Shown here: in pieces, positions 35,638 to 43,897 of the stretch
Numbering within the stretch: the first letter of the stretch is position 1
Layout: each line of letters opens with the position of its first letter
DNA from: Chitinophagales bacterium
GTDB taxonomy: Bacteria > Bacteroidota > Bacteroidia > Chitinophagales > Saprospiraceae
DNA: 64,000 nt
Assembly: GCA_017303875.1 (NCBI GenBank)
Contig: JAFLBP010000017.1
Location: 1-64,000, forward strand
Direction: 5' to 3'
Translations under genes and position numbers: made by a program
Notes under the pieces: generated by a model
Databases searched by the model: none
The model's input: the letters and a program-made list of their open reading frames with translations, nothing else
What the model was told of the DNA's origin: nothing

Positions 35638-36038
35638 AAATTGTTGTCGACACCAACTGCTTGGTAGCCTCTATTCCCAGAGGAAACCCAGAGTATTGGC
35701 TATATGAGTCATTCAGGGATGAACGGTTTCAATGGTGTGTATCCAATGAGATCTTATCAGAATACGAAGAAGTTTTAACAAGGTTCTACAATGCCAGAAC
35801 ATCAGAACTTGTATTAAGAATACTACTCGCTGCTCCCAATATCATACTTAGTGAACCATTTTTTAAGTATGGCTTGATCGTGGCAGATCCTGATGACAAT
35901 AAGTTTGTCGACCTTGCAATCTCAATAAATGCAAACTATTTGGTTAGCAATGACAAGCATTTTCAAATTTTAAAAAAATTGGAATTTCCCACTGTTCATG
36001 TTGTAAGACTTGATGAGTTTAAGAAAATATTATATTAA
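35634..36038 (+). CDS. PIN-domain toxin (PIN_3/COG1569 type)
   Basis: A 134-residue PIN-fold putative ribonuclease. Acidic metal-site residues are visible: Asp6 in 'MKIVVDTNCLVAS', Glu near 44-46 in 'SEYEEVLTRF', and Asp in 'IVADPDDNKFVDLAISINA' (about 85-97), plus 'YLVSNDKHF'. This matches the 'putative toxin-antitoxin system toxin component, PIN family' group. ATGA overlap with the upstream gene supports an operon. The pair is AT-rich relative to recO and uvrB on either side, suggesting acquisition. Confidence 0.85.
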   Translation: MKIVVDTNCLVASIPRGNPEYWLYESFRDERFQWCVSNEILSEYEEVLTRFYNARTSELVLRILLAAPNIILSEPFFKYGLIVADPDDNKFVDLAISINANYLVSNDKHFQILKKLEFPTVHVVRLDEFKKILY

Positions 36039-36045
36039 TTTCCCG

Positions 36046-36053
36046 TAATTTTG
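36046..36053 (+). promoter_or_regulatory. -7 element for uvrB
   Basis: TAATTTTG, a full TAnnTTTG match 10 bp before ATG 36063. The mRNA would be almost leaderless. The in-frame TTG at 36051 lies on this element and is not the start. Confidence 0.55.
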
Positions 36054-36062
36054 CCCGCCTGT

Positions 36063-38105
36063 ATGGACTTCAAACTCATCTCCCAATACCAGCCCACCGG
36101 CGACCAACCCCAGGCCATCAAGCAATTGGTGGAAGGCATCAACAACAATGAGCGGGCCCAAGTGCTGCTCGGTGTAACCGGCTCCGGAAAAACCTTTACA
36201 ATGGCCAATGTCATTGCACAGGTACAGCGCCCCACCATTGTACTCACACACAATAAAACCCTGACGGCCCAGCTGTATGCTGAATTCCAGGCCTTTTTTC
36301 CGGAAAACGCCGTCGAATACTTTGTTTCCTACTACGATTATTATCAGCCCGAAGCCTATATGCCGGTTTCGGATACCTACATAGAAAAAGACCTGCAAAT
36401 CAATGAACTGGTTGATAAACTCCGCCTGCGCGCTACCAGTACATTGCTCTCCGGCCGTCGCGATATTATTATCGTGTCGTCGGTTTCCTGTATTTATGGT
36501 ATGGGTAATCCGGAAGATTATAAATCCGGCATTATTCGCCTGCAAAAGGGCATGAAACTGAGCAAAACCAAGTTTCTTTATTCCCTTACCGACAGTCTGT
36601 ACAGCCGCACCGAAGGCGAATTTTCCCGCGCCACTTTCCGGGTAAAAGGCGACACGGTAGATATTAATCTGCCTTACGCCGACTGGGGCTACCGGGTAAT
36701 CTTTTTTGGTGATGAAGTGGAGTCGCTCGAACAAATTGACCTCGTGTCGGGCAAACGCATCGAAAGTACAGACGCCCTCGCCATTTTCCCCGCCAACCTC
36801 TACGTGGCGCCCAAAGAGCGCATCACCGATATTATCAATGAAATACAGGACGAGATGTTGGCCCAGGAGAAGTTCTTCCTCTCCGAAGGACGCAGCGCCG
36901 AAGCCCGGCGTATCCGGGAGCGCACGGCACTCGACCTGGAAATGATCCGCGAACTGGGTTATTGCAGCGGCATTGAAAACTATTCGCGCTTTTTTGATCG
37001 CCGTACCCCCGGCGATCGGCCGTTCTGCCTACTCGATTATTTCCCCGATGATTACCTGCTCATCATCGACGAAAGCCACGTAACCATCCCGCAGCTGCGC
37101 GGTATGTGGGGCGGCGACCGCTCCCGCAAGCAAATGCTCGTCAATTATGGCTGGCGGCTGCCCTCGGCCCTCGACAACCGCCCGCAAAGCTTCACAGAAT
37201 TTGAGGGCCTGGTCAATCAGGTGGTTTTTGTAAGCGCTACACCCAGCGATTATGAATTGGAACAAACCGAAGGCGTGGTGGCCGAACAACTCATCCGGCC
37301 GACCGGCCTGCTTGATCCGCCTATTGAAGTGCGCCCGACCCTCAACCAGATCGACGACCTGATCGAAGAGATCCGCAAGCGCACCGAGCAAAACGAACGC
37401 TCCCTGATCACCACCCTCACCAAGCGCATGGCGGAAGAACTGGCAGCCTATTTTGCCAAACTCAATATCCGCTGCCGCTATATCCACTCGGAAGTGGAAA
37501 CCCTGGAGCGCGTGGAAATTCTGCGCGACCTGCGCCTCGGCGAATTTGATGCCCTCATCGGGGTAAACCTGCTTCGCGAAGGCCTGGATTTGCCCGAAGT
37601 GTCGCTCGTCGCCATTTTAGATGCCGATAAAGAAGGTTTTCTGCGCAATATGCGCTCCCTGACCCAAACGGCAGGCCGCGCAGCGCGTAACTCCAACGGC
37701 TTGGTCATTTTTTACGCCGATAAAATGACCGATGCCATGCGCAACACCATCGACGAAACCAATCGCCGGCGCAGCAAGCAAATCGCCTACAACGAGGAAC
37801 ACAACATTACGCCGCGCACACTCTCCAAAACCCGCGAGCAGATTCTGGCACAAAAAAGCATCCTGGATATTCGCGGCGTAGAGGGCGTCAAGTATTATGT
37901 CGAACAGGAAGAAAGCAACCTCGCCGCCGAACCAATTGTGGCTTACGCCAACCGTGCCCAATTGGAAAAAATGGTGGATGAGGCCGAAAACAGAATGAAA
38001 AAAGCGGCCAAAGAACTCGATTTTATCAGCGCCGCCCAATTCCGCGACGAAATGCTCGCCCTCAAAAAACAATTGCGCGAGCGCTTCGGCGTCAGAGAAG
38101 ATTAA
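36063..38105 (+). CDS. uvrB: Excinuclease ABC subunit B
   Basis: About 680 residues, full length. UvrB verifies DNA damage handed over by UvrA and recruits UvrC in nucleotide excision repair. Seen are Walker A 'GVTGSGKTFTMANVI', the beta-hairpin 'SYYDYYQPEAYMP', the DExH-like box 'IIDESHVTIPQLRGMWGGD', helicase motifs 'YIHSEVETLERVEILRDL' and 'LLREGLDLPEVSLV', 'QTAGRAARN', and the C-terminal UVR motif ('MKKAAKELDFISAAQFRDEM'). It has its own promoter and is followed by an octamer repeat element. Confidence 0.97.
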   Translation: MDFKLISQYQPTGDQPQAIKQLVEGINNNERAQVLLGVTGSGKTFTMANVIAQVQRPTIVLTHNKTLTAQLYAEFQAFFPENAVEYFVSYYDYYQPEAYMPVSDTYIEKDLQINELVDKLRLRATSTLLSGRRDIIIVSSVSCIYGMGNPEDYKSGIIRLQKGMKLSKTKFLYSLTDSLYSRTEGEFSRATFRVKGDTVDINLPYADWGYRVIFFGDEVESLEQIDLVSGKRIESTDALAIFPANLYVAPKERITDIINEIQDEMLAQEKFFLSEGRSAEARRIRERTALDLEMIRELGYCSGIENYSRFFDRRTPGDRPFCLLDYFPDDYLLIIDESHVTIPQLRGMWGGDRSRKQMLVNYGWRLPSALDNRPQSFTEFEGLVNQVVFVSATPSDYELEQTEGVVAEQLIRPTGLLDPPIEVRPTLNQIDDLIEEIRKRTEQNERSLITTLTKRMAEELAAYFAKLNIRCRYIHSEVETLERVEILRDLRLGEFDALIGVNLLREGLDLPEVSLVAILDADKEGFLRNMRSLTQTAGRAARNSNGLVIFYADKMTDAMRNTIDETNRRRSKQIAYNEEHNITPRTLSKTREQILAQKSILDIRGVEGVKYYVEQEESNLAAEPIVAYANRAQLEKMVDEAENRMKKAAKELDFISAAQFRDEMLALKKQLRERFGVRED

Positions 38106-38159
38106 GTGAATTTTATAACAATGAACAACATACCGGGCGTAGCCGCGTTATCGCAGCGC

Positions 38160-38262
38160 CTGTGTTTTAGTGTTTTAGTATTTTGGTGTTTGAGTGTTTT
38201 AGAAACAATAATCTAAATACTAAAACACACAAGCACTAAAACACATAAACACCAAAACACTT
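38160..38262. repeat. Palindromic octamer element (GTGTTTTA)n
   Basis: The left arm has five octamers (GTGTTTTA, GTGTTTTA, GTATTTTG, GTGTTTGA, GTGTTTTA). After a short centre (GAAACAATAAT) the inverted series follows, ending CACCAAAACACTTTTTTT. It lies between uvrB and the DUF6089 gene, both plus strand, and shares both arms and the tail with the element at 31.7-31.8 kb. Confidence 0.85.
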
Positions 38263-38311
38263 TTTTTAATCCCTTTTTCTACATCATCACAAATCCGAGT
38301 TTTCATTAATC

Positions 38312-39016
38312 ATGAAGCACTTCCTTTGTTTGATTCTGCTTTCTGCCTTCAGTTGCACATCGGTTTTTGCACAGTCTAACCGTTATCTGGAAGCAGGTTT
38401 TTTATTTGGTTTGACCAATTATTCCGGCGATTTGGCCGAAAGCGCCGTTGAACTGAATGAAACCAAGCCCGGTTATGGCGCATACCTGCGCTATCACTTC
38501 AATCCGCACTTTTCCACCAAAGCGCATGTGTACAGCGGCGCGATCAGCGGAGATGATGCCAATACTTCCCGCGCCGATCGCGCCTTCCGTTTTTCTACCA
38601 ACCTCATTGAGCTGGGTATTGTGGGCGAATGGAATATCCTGGGCCAAAAACGTTATTCCAAAACGGGCATTCACCAGTTTTTTATGACGCCCTATGTGTT
38701 TGGCGGGCTTGGCGTAACTTTCGCCAACGCAGAAGCTGAGTTTTATACCAACCCGGATAATCTGAATGACTACCTCAAAGACCCGGACGAGTTTAACGTC
38801 ACGCAACGCAATCGCTTCCTGCTGGCGCCGGTAGGGGTTGGCTTGCGGGCCGACATTCGCGACCACCTTGTTATCGGAGTAGAGGGTGGCCTGCGCCCTG
38901 TTTTTTCCGATAAATTAGACGGTATTGAAAACAATGCCAACCCGGAAAGTGGCGACTGGTATTATTTCGCCGGTGTGACCATTTCCTTTGTCATGAATCG
39001 CCGGGGCAAACGATAG
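38312..39016 (+). CDS. DUF6089 outer-membrane beta-barrel protein
   Basis: 234 residues with signal peptide 'MKHFLCLILLSAFSCTSVFAQ'. The mature part is a small OmpA/PorG-like barrel with the DUF6089 pattern: 'EAGFLFGLTNYSGDLAE', 'PGYGAYLRYHFNPHFSTK', 'MTPYVFGGLGVTFANAEAEF', 'FLLAPVGVGLRADI' and a terminal aromatic strand 'YFAGVTISFVM'. Relatives include the T9SS component PorG; I do not claim that role. It lies 5 bp upstream of a methyltransferase gene. Confidence 0.85.
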   Translation: MKHFLCLILLSAFSCTSVFAQSNRYLEAGFLFGLTNYSGDLAESAVELNETKPGYGAYLRYHFNPHFSTKAHVYSGAISGDDANTSRADRAFRFSTNLIELGIVGEWNILGQKRYSKTGIHQFFMTPYVFGGLGVTFANAEAEFYTNPDNLNDYLKDPDEFNVTQRNRFLLAPVGVGLRADIRDHLVIGVEGGLRPVFSDKLDGIENNANPESGDWYYFAGVTISFVMNRRGKR

Positions 39017-39021
39017 GCAAA

Positions 39022-39618
39022 ATGTCGCTCGATCAGGCTTATTGGGAAATTCGCTGGCAACGCGGTGAAACCGGTTGGGATATGCGCCAGGCGTCTCCGC
39101 CGCTGATGGAATATGCCCTTCAGATCAGTCCCGAAAAACGCACGAGAACACAGGTGCTCCTGCCCGGTTGCGGCAATGGCCATGAGGCGCTGGCATTGGC
39201 AGAGGCCGGATTTGCTGGCCTTACCCTGCTTGATATAGCCCCCACGGCCGTTGCGGCTATTCAGCAGCGACTCGATGCCCGGCCGCCTGCTTATCCGGCC
39301 CGCGTCCTGTGTACCGACTTTTTTGAGCATACCGATCGCTATGATCTGATTTTGGAGCAGACATTTTTTTGCGCCCTCAATCCCGATCTGCGCACGGCGT
39401 ATGCTCAAAAAATGTTCGATTTGCTGCATCCGGGCGGTAAATTAGTCGGTGTGTGGTTCGATCGGGCATTTCCCGGTGGCCCGCCTTTTGGGGGTAGTAC
39501 AGAGGAATACAAAACGCTGTTTGCGCCGTTTTTCCGGCTACATACGGTTGCGCCCTGCTACAATTCCATTCCGGCGAGGGCCGGCAGCGAAGTATTTATG
39601 ATTCTGGAGCGTCTGTAA
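39022..39618 (+). CDS. TPMT-like SAM-dependent methyltransferase
   Basis: 198 residues of the thiopurine/thiol S-methyltransferase type. The N-terminal 'YWEIRWQRGETGWDM' is the family hallmark, followed by the SAM-binding 'VLLPGCGNGHEALALAEAGF', 'LLDIAPTAV', and 'DLILEQTFFCALNPDLR'. Bacterial relatives methylate small thiols, halides or selenium and tellurium compounds; the substrate here is unknown. Five bp after the DUF6089 gene, so cotranscribed. Its end overlaps the convergent yihY-type gene by 23 bp. Confidence 0.88.
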   Translation: MSLDQAYWEIRWQRGETGWDMRQASPPLMEYALQISPEKRTRTQVLLPGCGNGHEALALAEAGFAGLTLLDIAPTAVAAIQQRLDARPPAYPARVLCTDFFEHTDRYDLILEQTFFCALNPDLRTAYAQKMFDLLHPGGKLVGVWFDRAFPGGPPFGGSTEEYKTLFAPFFRLHTVAPCYNSIPARAGSEVFMILERL

Positions 39619-40585
39619 GTGCCGTCTCCTCTTTTTGGGATTTTTCCAGACGGCGCATATCGCGCAGCACCACAATGCCGGCGTTTAGTTCAAAACCAAT
39701 CAGCAAAATCATGCAGTTCAGTTGCAGCCACACCATCAGCACGATCAGGGTGCCGATAGAGCCGTAGAGTTTGTTGTAATTGCCGAAATTATCCACATAA
39801 AAAGAGAAGCCCCAGGAGGTAGCCAGCGATAAAATCGTTGCCAGCATCGCACCGGGGTTGAAAAAGGGTATTGGCCGCCGCGTGGAGGAGCCGAAGCGGT
39901 AAATTGTGGAAAATGTACCGAAAAAGAGGAACAACACAATGATCCAGCGCACGCCGAAAGCCAGCATCCGGGTAAAAAAATTGGCCTTGATGAATTGAAA
40001 CAGAAAGTGCAGCAGGGTATCACCCAGAATAACCAGCACTACCGAAGTAACCATCAGGAAACCCATCAGAAAGGTAAGCTGAATGGCGATGAGGCGTTTT
40101 TCCCACCAGGTACGGCGCTTGAACGACTGTTTGTAGTCTTTTTCAAGCCCCTTCATCATAGACAGCATGCCGTTTGAGGCAAACCAGATGGCCAAGAAAA
40201 AACCAAAAGACATCAGTCCGCTGCGCGGAATCGTTGCAATGTCCTGAATGGTTTTAAACAACATCCGGCCCGCATCACCGGGCATAATTTCGTGAATGGA
40301 CTCTTGTAAAATATCGTCGAAGCGTTCATACAGCGGCGTATAAGCCAGAAACGTAAACAGGACGATCAGGGCTGGAAAAAGGGCCAGGAAAAAACTGAAG
40401 GCAATGCTGTTGGCGCGGTTGGACAACGCATCGCTCTGCGTTTCCCGATTAATAAAAGTCAGTAAATTAAATATAGGTATACGGCTCAGGCCCGGCAGCG
40501 AATGGGTCTTCGACCAGTTCAGTAATCTCAGCCACAAAGGGTTGTGACTAAAGTAGTGGACCAAGCGCTGAAAGCGACGCTGCAT
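39596..40585 (-). CDS. YihY/BrkB family inner-membrane protein
   Basis: About 329 residues with six hydrophobic helices. Family segments are 'SNRANSIAFSFFLALFPALIVLF', 'GLMSFGFFLAIWFASNGMLSMM', 'STRRPIPFFNPGAMLATIL', 'YGSIGTLIVLMVWLQLNCMI' and 'LIGFELNA'. Older annotation as ribonuclease BN is obsolete; the function is unknown. The frame is open to 40684, but that extension merely translates the heptamer repeat, so the ATG at 40585 ('MQRRFQRLVHYF') is taken as the start. Confidence 0.88.
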   Translation of the reverse strand: MQRRFQRLVHYFSHNPLWLRLLNWSKTHSLPGLSRIPIFNLLTFINRETQSDALSNRANSIAFSFFLALFPALIVLFTFLAYTPLYERFDDILQESIHEIMPGDAGRMLFKTIQDIATIPRSGLMSFGFFLAIWFASNGMLSMMKGLEKDYKQSFKRRTWWEKRLIAIQLTFLMGFLMVTSVVLVILGDTLLHFLFQFIKANFFTRMLAFGVRWIIVLFLFFGTFSTIYRFGSSTRRPIPFFNPGAMLATILSLATSWGFSFYVDNFGNYNKLYGSIGTLIVLMVWLQLNCMILLIGFELNAGIVVLRDMRRLEKSQKEETALTDAPES

Positions 40586-40600
40586 GGCAAACACGTTTTG

Positions 40601-40724
40601 AGTGCGGAATGCGGAGTGCGGAATGCGGAAAAAATATTTTGTGCAGCAAAATCCAAAATTAAACATTAAAAATTCCGCACTCATTCCTCACTCCACATTC
40701 CGCATTCCGAACTCCGCATTCGAT
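40601..40724. repeat. Heptamer inverted-repeat element
   Basis: The left arm carries GCGGAAT/GCGGAGT units (40601-40629). After an AT-rich centre (about 40630-40670) the right arm carries the complementary ATTCCGC/ACTCCAC/ATTCCGA units up to the gcvH stop. The arms pair imperfectly and differ in unit order, so this looks like a decayed copy of the element at 44.6 kb. It occupies the whole gap between gcvH and the yihY-type gene. Confidence 0.8.
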
Positions 40725-41120
40725 TTACGCTCCTACGCTGGCGCGATACGCCCCCACATCCATAAGGCCGTCGAGGTCGGAAGGGTTGGCAATTTCCACC
40801 TTAACAATCCAGCCTTCACCGTATGGGTCTTCGTTGATGAGGGCCGGGTTGCCACCCTTGCTGTCATCAATTGCCGGATTGAATTCGATCACTTTTGCCG
40901 TGAGGGGCATAAAGAGGTCGGAAGTGGTTTTTACGGCTTCAACGGTGCCGAAAATACCATGCGCATTAACGGTTTTGCCAACCGTTTCTACTTCTACATA
41001 CACCAGTTCGCCGAGTTCGCCCTGGGCATAGTCGGTGATGCCTACATAGGCAACGTTACCACTTTCGACGCGGATCCATTCGTGATCGGCGGTGTACTTG
41101 CAATTGTCAGGAAAAGTCAT
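40725..41120 (-). CDS. gcvH: Glycine cleavage system H protein
   Basis: 131 residues, full length. The lipoylated shuttle protein of the glycine cleavage complex; it carries the aminomethyl group between the P, T and L proteins. The lipoyl lysine is Lys64 in '[13 protein letters not shown]'. The N-terminal '[20 protein letters not shown]' and '[12 protein letters not shown]' at the end are standard. The other gcv genes are not in the window. Its stop codon directly abuts a heptamer element. Confidence 0.97.
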   Translation of the reverse strand: MTFPDNCKYTADHEWIRVESGNVAYVGITDYAQGELGELVYVEVETVGKTVNAHGIFGTVEAVKTTSDLFMPLTAKVIEFNPAIDDSKGGNPALINEDPYGEGWIVKVEIANPSDLDGLMDVGAYRASVGA

Positions 41121-41221
41121 AATCTGTATCGGGTTTTAAATCAATTAGACCGCGCTAATGTAGCGCTTTTATAAAACATGGTGCTTCGTTTTTGACCTGC
41201 TGCAAAAAAACGCCGCAGGCA

Positions 41222-43114
41222 TTAATACGCGCGTTCGTCTTTTTCTTCCACAAAGAACATGTAAGCCCGGTTGACTACCCGGTTGCCGCCCGGCGTCGGG
41301 TATTTGCCGGAGAAGTACCAGTCGCCCTTGTTGTCCGGACAGGCATTGTGCAGGCCATCAAGGGGCTGGAAAATGATGTCCAATTCCGACTTGATGCCTT
41401 TGGTTTTAACGATTTTGGCAATTTTATGGGAAATGGTTTCGTAGTCGAACAAATCATAAAGCGGCAGCACTTCATTTTTCACCATTTCCACGGGCAGGGC
41501 TTCGGAAGCCTTGCAGCGTTTATAGGTTTCTTCCAGCAATTTTTCCTGCTTGCTTTCTTTTATAAGTTCGACGAGTGCCTGGAAAGCCACAAAATCGCGC
41601 ATTTTACTCATATCAATGCCGTAGCAGTCCGGGAAACGGATTTGCGGCGCGCTGCTGAGAATGATGATGCGCTTGGGGTTCAGGCGGGCGGTAATGCTCA
41701 CAATGCTATCGCGCAGGGTGGTGCCCCGCACAATGGAATCGTCGAGCAGTACCAAGGTGTCTACATCGTCCTGAACGAGGCCGTAAGTGACATCATACAC
41801 GTGGCCGACCATGTTGTTGCGGGCTTTTTTGTCGGCAATAAAGGTGCGTTGCTTCACATCTTTGTGTACGAGCTTTTCGATGCGGGCGCGTCGGTTCAGG
41901 ATTTTGGCGATTTCATCGGGCGACAGTTTGCCATTGGCCTCGGTAATTTGTTGTATTTTCCAGTCGTTCAGGCATTTGTCGAGGCCCTCCATCAGGCCGT
42001 AAAAAGCGGCTTCGGCGGTATTGGGAATATAGGAAAATACGGTTTTTTCGATGTCGAAATTTACGGCGTCGAGGGCGGCTTTGGCGAGTTGTGCGCCCAA
42101 TTGCTTGCGCTCCATGTAAATTTCGCGGTCGTTGCCCCGACTGAAATAGATGCGCTCGAAAGAGCAGGCGGTTTTTTCTTTGGGTTCAATAAAGGGCACT
42201 TCCGAAACCTGGCCATTGTGCTTGATAATGAGCGCGTGGGCCGGTTGTAATTCCTGCATATTGACATAGCGCACATTGAACACCGACTGAATCGCCGGGC
42301 GTTCGGATGCGGCCACCACTACTTCGTCGTCCTGATACCAATAGGCCGGTCGAATGCCGTTGGGGTCGCGCATCATAAAGGCGTCGCCATGGCCGATAAG
42401 GCCGCCGAGCACATAGCCGCCATCAAATTTTTTACTGGCGCGGCGCAGCAGGCGTTGTATGTCGAGGCTGTCGAAAATCAGCTTGTTGATTTCCTGGTTG
42501 GTATTGCCGTCGGGTTTGAACCAGGTAAAGAGGCGCTGCACTTCATCGTCGAGGAAGTGGCCTATTTTTTCCATTACGGTCACGGTATCACTTACTTCCT
42601 TGGGGTATTGGCCGAGTTCTACGAGTTCGCCGAAGAGTTCATCAACATTGGTGAGGTTGAAGTTTCCGGCCAGCAGGAGGTTTCGGGTGATCCAGTTGTT
42701 CTGACGATGGAAAGGGTGTACGCGCTCGATGCTGTTATCGCCGTGCGTGCCGTAGCGCAGGTGCCCGAGCAATACCTCGCCGGCATAAGGGGCGTTGGCT
42801 TTGAGCCATTGGGCATCGCGCATGCGTTCGGGCGGCAGGGCATTAATCCGGCCCCAAACCTGATCAAAAAGATCGGTGAGGTAATCGGGCGCATTGCTGC
42901 GCTTATGGCTGATGTAGCGGGTGCCCGGCTGCGCATCTAATTTGATGGTGGCGATACCGGCCCCGTCCTGGCCTCGGTTGCGCATTTTTTGCATGAGCAA
43001 CTGAAGCTTTTGCAAGCCATAGTACGGCGTGCCGTACTTTTTTTCATAAAAATCAAGGGGCTTCAGCAATCGCACAAGGGCAATGCCGCATTCATGTTGT
43101 ATTGGGTCGCTCAT
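41222..43114 (-). CDS. purF: Amidophosphoribosyltransferase-type glutamine amidotransferase (long Bacteroidota form)
   Basis: A 630-residue protein of the PurF family, which makes 5-phosphoribosylamine from PRPP and glutamine. The class II amidotransferase nucleophile is Cys9 in 'MSDPIQHECGIALVRL', preceded by eight residues that would be cut off as a propeptide. The ammonia-channel and PRPP parts show 'GLQKLQLLMQKMRNRGQDGAGI', 'GHLRYGTHG', 'DPNGIRPAYW', 'FSRGNDREIYMERK' and the PRPP loop 'VLLDDSIVRGTTLRD'. It is longer than common PurF (about 470-510), with extra sequence in the N-terminal half and a C-terminal tail. The phylum often also has a short PurF, so the symbol is tentative. Confidence 0.88.
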   Translation of the reverse strand: MSDPIQHECGIALVRLLKPLDFYEKKYGTPYYGLQKLQLLMQKMRNRGQDGAGIATIKLDAQPGTRYISHKRSNAPDYLTDLFDQVWGRINALPPERMRDAQWLKANAPYAGEVLLGHLRYGTHGDNSIERVHPFHRQNNWITRNLLLAGNFNLTNVDELFGELVELGQYPKEVSDTVTVMEKIGHFLDDEVQRLFTWFKPDGNTNQEINKLIFDSLDIQRLLRRASKKFDGGYVLGGLIGHGDAFMMRDPNGIRPAYWYQDDEVVVAASERPAIQSVFNVRYVNMQELQPAHALIIKHNGQVSEVPFIEPKEKTACSFERIYFSRGNDREIYMERKQLGAQLAKAALDAVNFDIEKTVFSYIPNTAEAAFYGLMEGLDKCLNDWKIQQITEANGKLSPDEIAKILNRRARIEKLVHKDVKQRTFIADKKARNNMVGHVYDVTYGLVQDDVDTLVLLDDSIVRGTTLRDSIVSITARLNPKRIIILSSAPQIRFPDCYGIDMSKMRDFVAFQALVELIKESKQEKLLEETYKRCKASEALPVEMVKNEVLPLYDLFDYETISHKIAKIVKTKGIKSELDIIFQPLDGLHNACPDNKGDWYFSGKYPTPGGNRVVNRAYMFFVEEKDERAY

Positions 43115-43204
43115 AGTGGCGCGCTAAAAAACTGCATTTGGAAAAAGTTGTGCAAAGGTAGCGCCTTGAGGCGGTATCTGCAAACAATCCGCAGCAAAGT
43201 ATCC

Positions 43205-43232
43205 GAACGATGAACGATGAACGATGAATGAT
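43205..43232. repeat. Short heptamer run (GAACGAT)3 GAATGAT
   Basis: Four 7-bp units, upstream of the purF-type gene, with no inverted partner nearby. It has the same period as the ATTCCGC family but a different unit. Confidence 0.75.
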
Positions 43233-43307
43233 GAATTTTGTAAGAGGGGCGGTAAAACGAGCAGCGGAACAGGATGCCTGCGCTAAAAAAGATGATTATA
43301 TAAAAAC

Positions 43308-43355
43308 ACAATGACAAAGTGGCATATATTTTTATACAAATATGCCATTTTGTCA
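43308..43355 (+). promoter_or_regulatory. 18-bp inverted repeat upstream of hsp20, candidate operator
   Basis: AATGACAAAGTGGCATAT (43308-43325) and its complement (43338-43355), one mismatch, 12-bp centre. Each arm itself contains TGNCA-N3-TGNCA symmetry, so the site could bind two dimers. It is not CIRCE. It lies about 110 bp before the first hsp20 start. Confidence 0.5.
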
Positions 43356-43465
43356 TTAATGTAAAATCAAAACTGACGATTTGCCTCAAAAAAGTGGCAT
43401 GGAACGGGAATTGAATAAGGGGAAATGTCCATTTGATTCCTAAACTTTAAAAAACAACTCGCGAT

Positions 43466-43882
43466 ATGACACGTCTTGCTTTTCAACCGATCCCTTTTGA
43501 AGGCCTCCTGAACGATATCTGGAACGCCGCTTTCAACGAACTCCCGGCCACCGCCACCGTACGCCCGGCCGTAAACGTTGCACAGACCGATACGGGTTTC
43601 CGTATTGAGGTTGCTGCACCAGGGCTTGGCAAAGAAGATTTCAACGTAAAAGTAGAAGGCAGGCTCCTGAGCATTTCGGCCGAAAAAACCGCTACCGAAA
43701 GCAGCGATGCCAAAGTATTGCGCCGCGAATTTGCTTACCACAAATTTGAACGCAGCTTTACCCTGCCCGACAGCATTGACGCCGACAACATTAAAGCCGC
43801 TTACCAAAACGGCGTGCTGACGCTCGAACTCTCCCGCAAACCCGAACTCAGCCCGATTGCAAAAACCATTGAAATCGGCTAA
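43466..43882 (+). CDS. Hsp20/alpha-crystallin small heat-shock protein (first copy)
   Basis: 138 residues. An ATP-independent holdase that binds unfolding proteins as large oligomers in the cytoplasm. The alpha-crystallin domain runs from 'VNVAQTDTGFRIEVAAPGLG' to 'NGVLTLELSRK' with 'RREFAYHKFERSFTLPDSID' between; the C-terminal 'IAKTIEI' gives an I-x-I-like tail. The N-terminal arm is short. A paralogue follows 116 bp downstream. Confidence 0.95.
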   Translation: MTRLAFQPIPFEGLLNDIWNAAFNELPATATVRPAVNVAQTDTGFRIEVAAPGLGKEDFNVKVEGRLLSISAEKTATESSDAKVLRREFAYHKFERSFTLPDSIDADNIKAAYQNGVLTLELSRKPELSPIAKTIEIG

Positions 43883-43897
43883 TAAACCTTGATTCAA

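Larger units (their letters stand above)
43115..43465. other. Divergent regulatory region between purF and hsp20
   Basis: 351 bp. It contains a short (GAACGAT)n heptamer run at 43205-43232 and the 18-bp inverted repeat at 43308-43355 (listed separately). No gene is seen. Confidence 0.6.

Noticed and set aside
40586..40684. N-terminal extension of the yihY-type gene
   Set aside because: It merely translates the heptamer repeat; the ATG at 40585 gives the usual family length.
41192..42250. Plus-strand frame of 352 codons
   Set aside because: Antisense to the purF-type gene, low-complexity translation, no family features.
43396..43422. Possible sigma-54 promoter (TGGCAT ... TTGAA) before hsp20
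   Set aside because: The spacing between the two boxes is too long for a -24/-12 promoter and the GC of the -12 box is missing.
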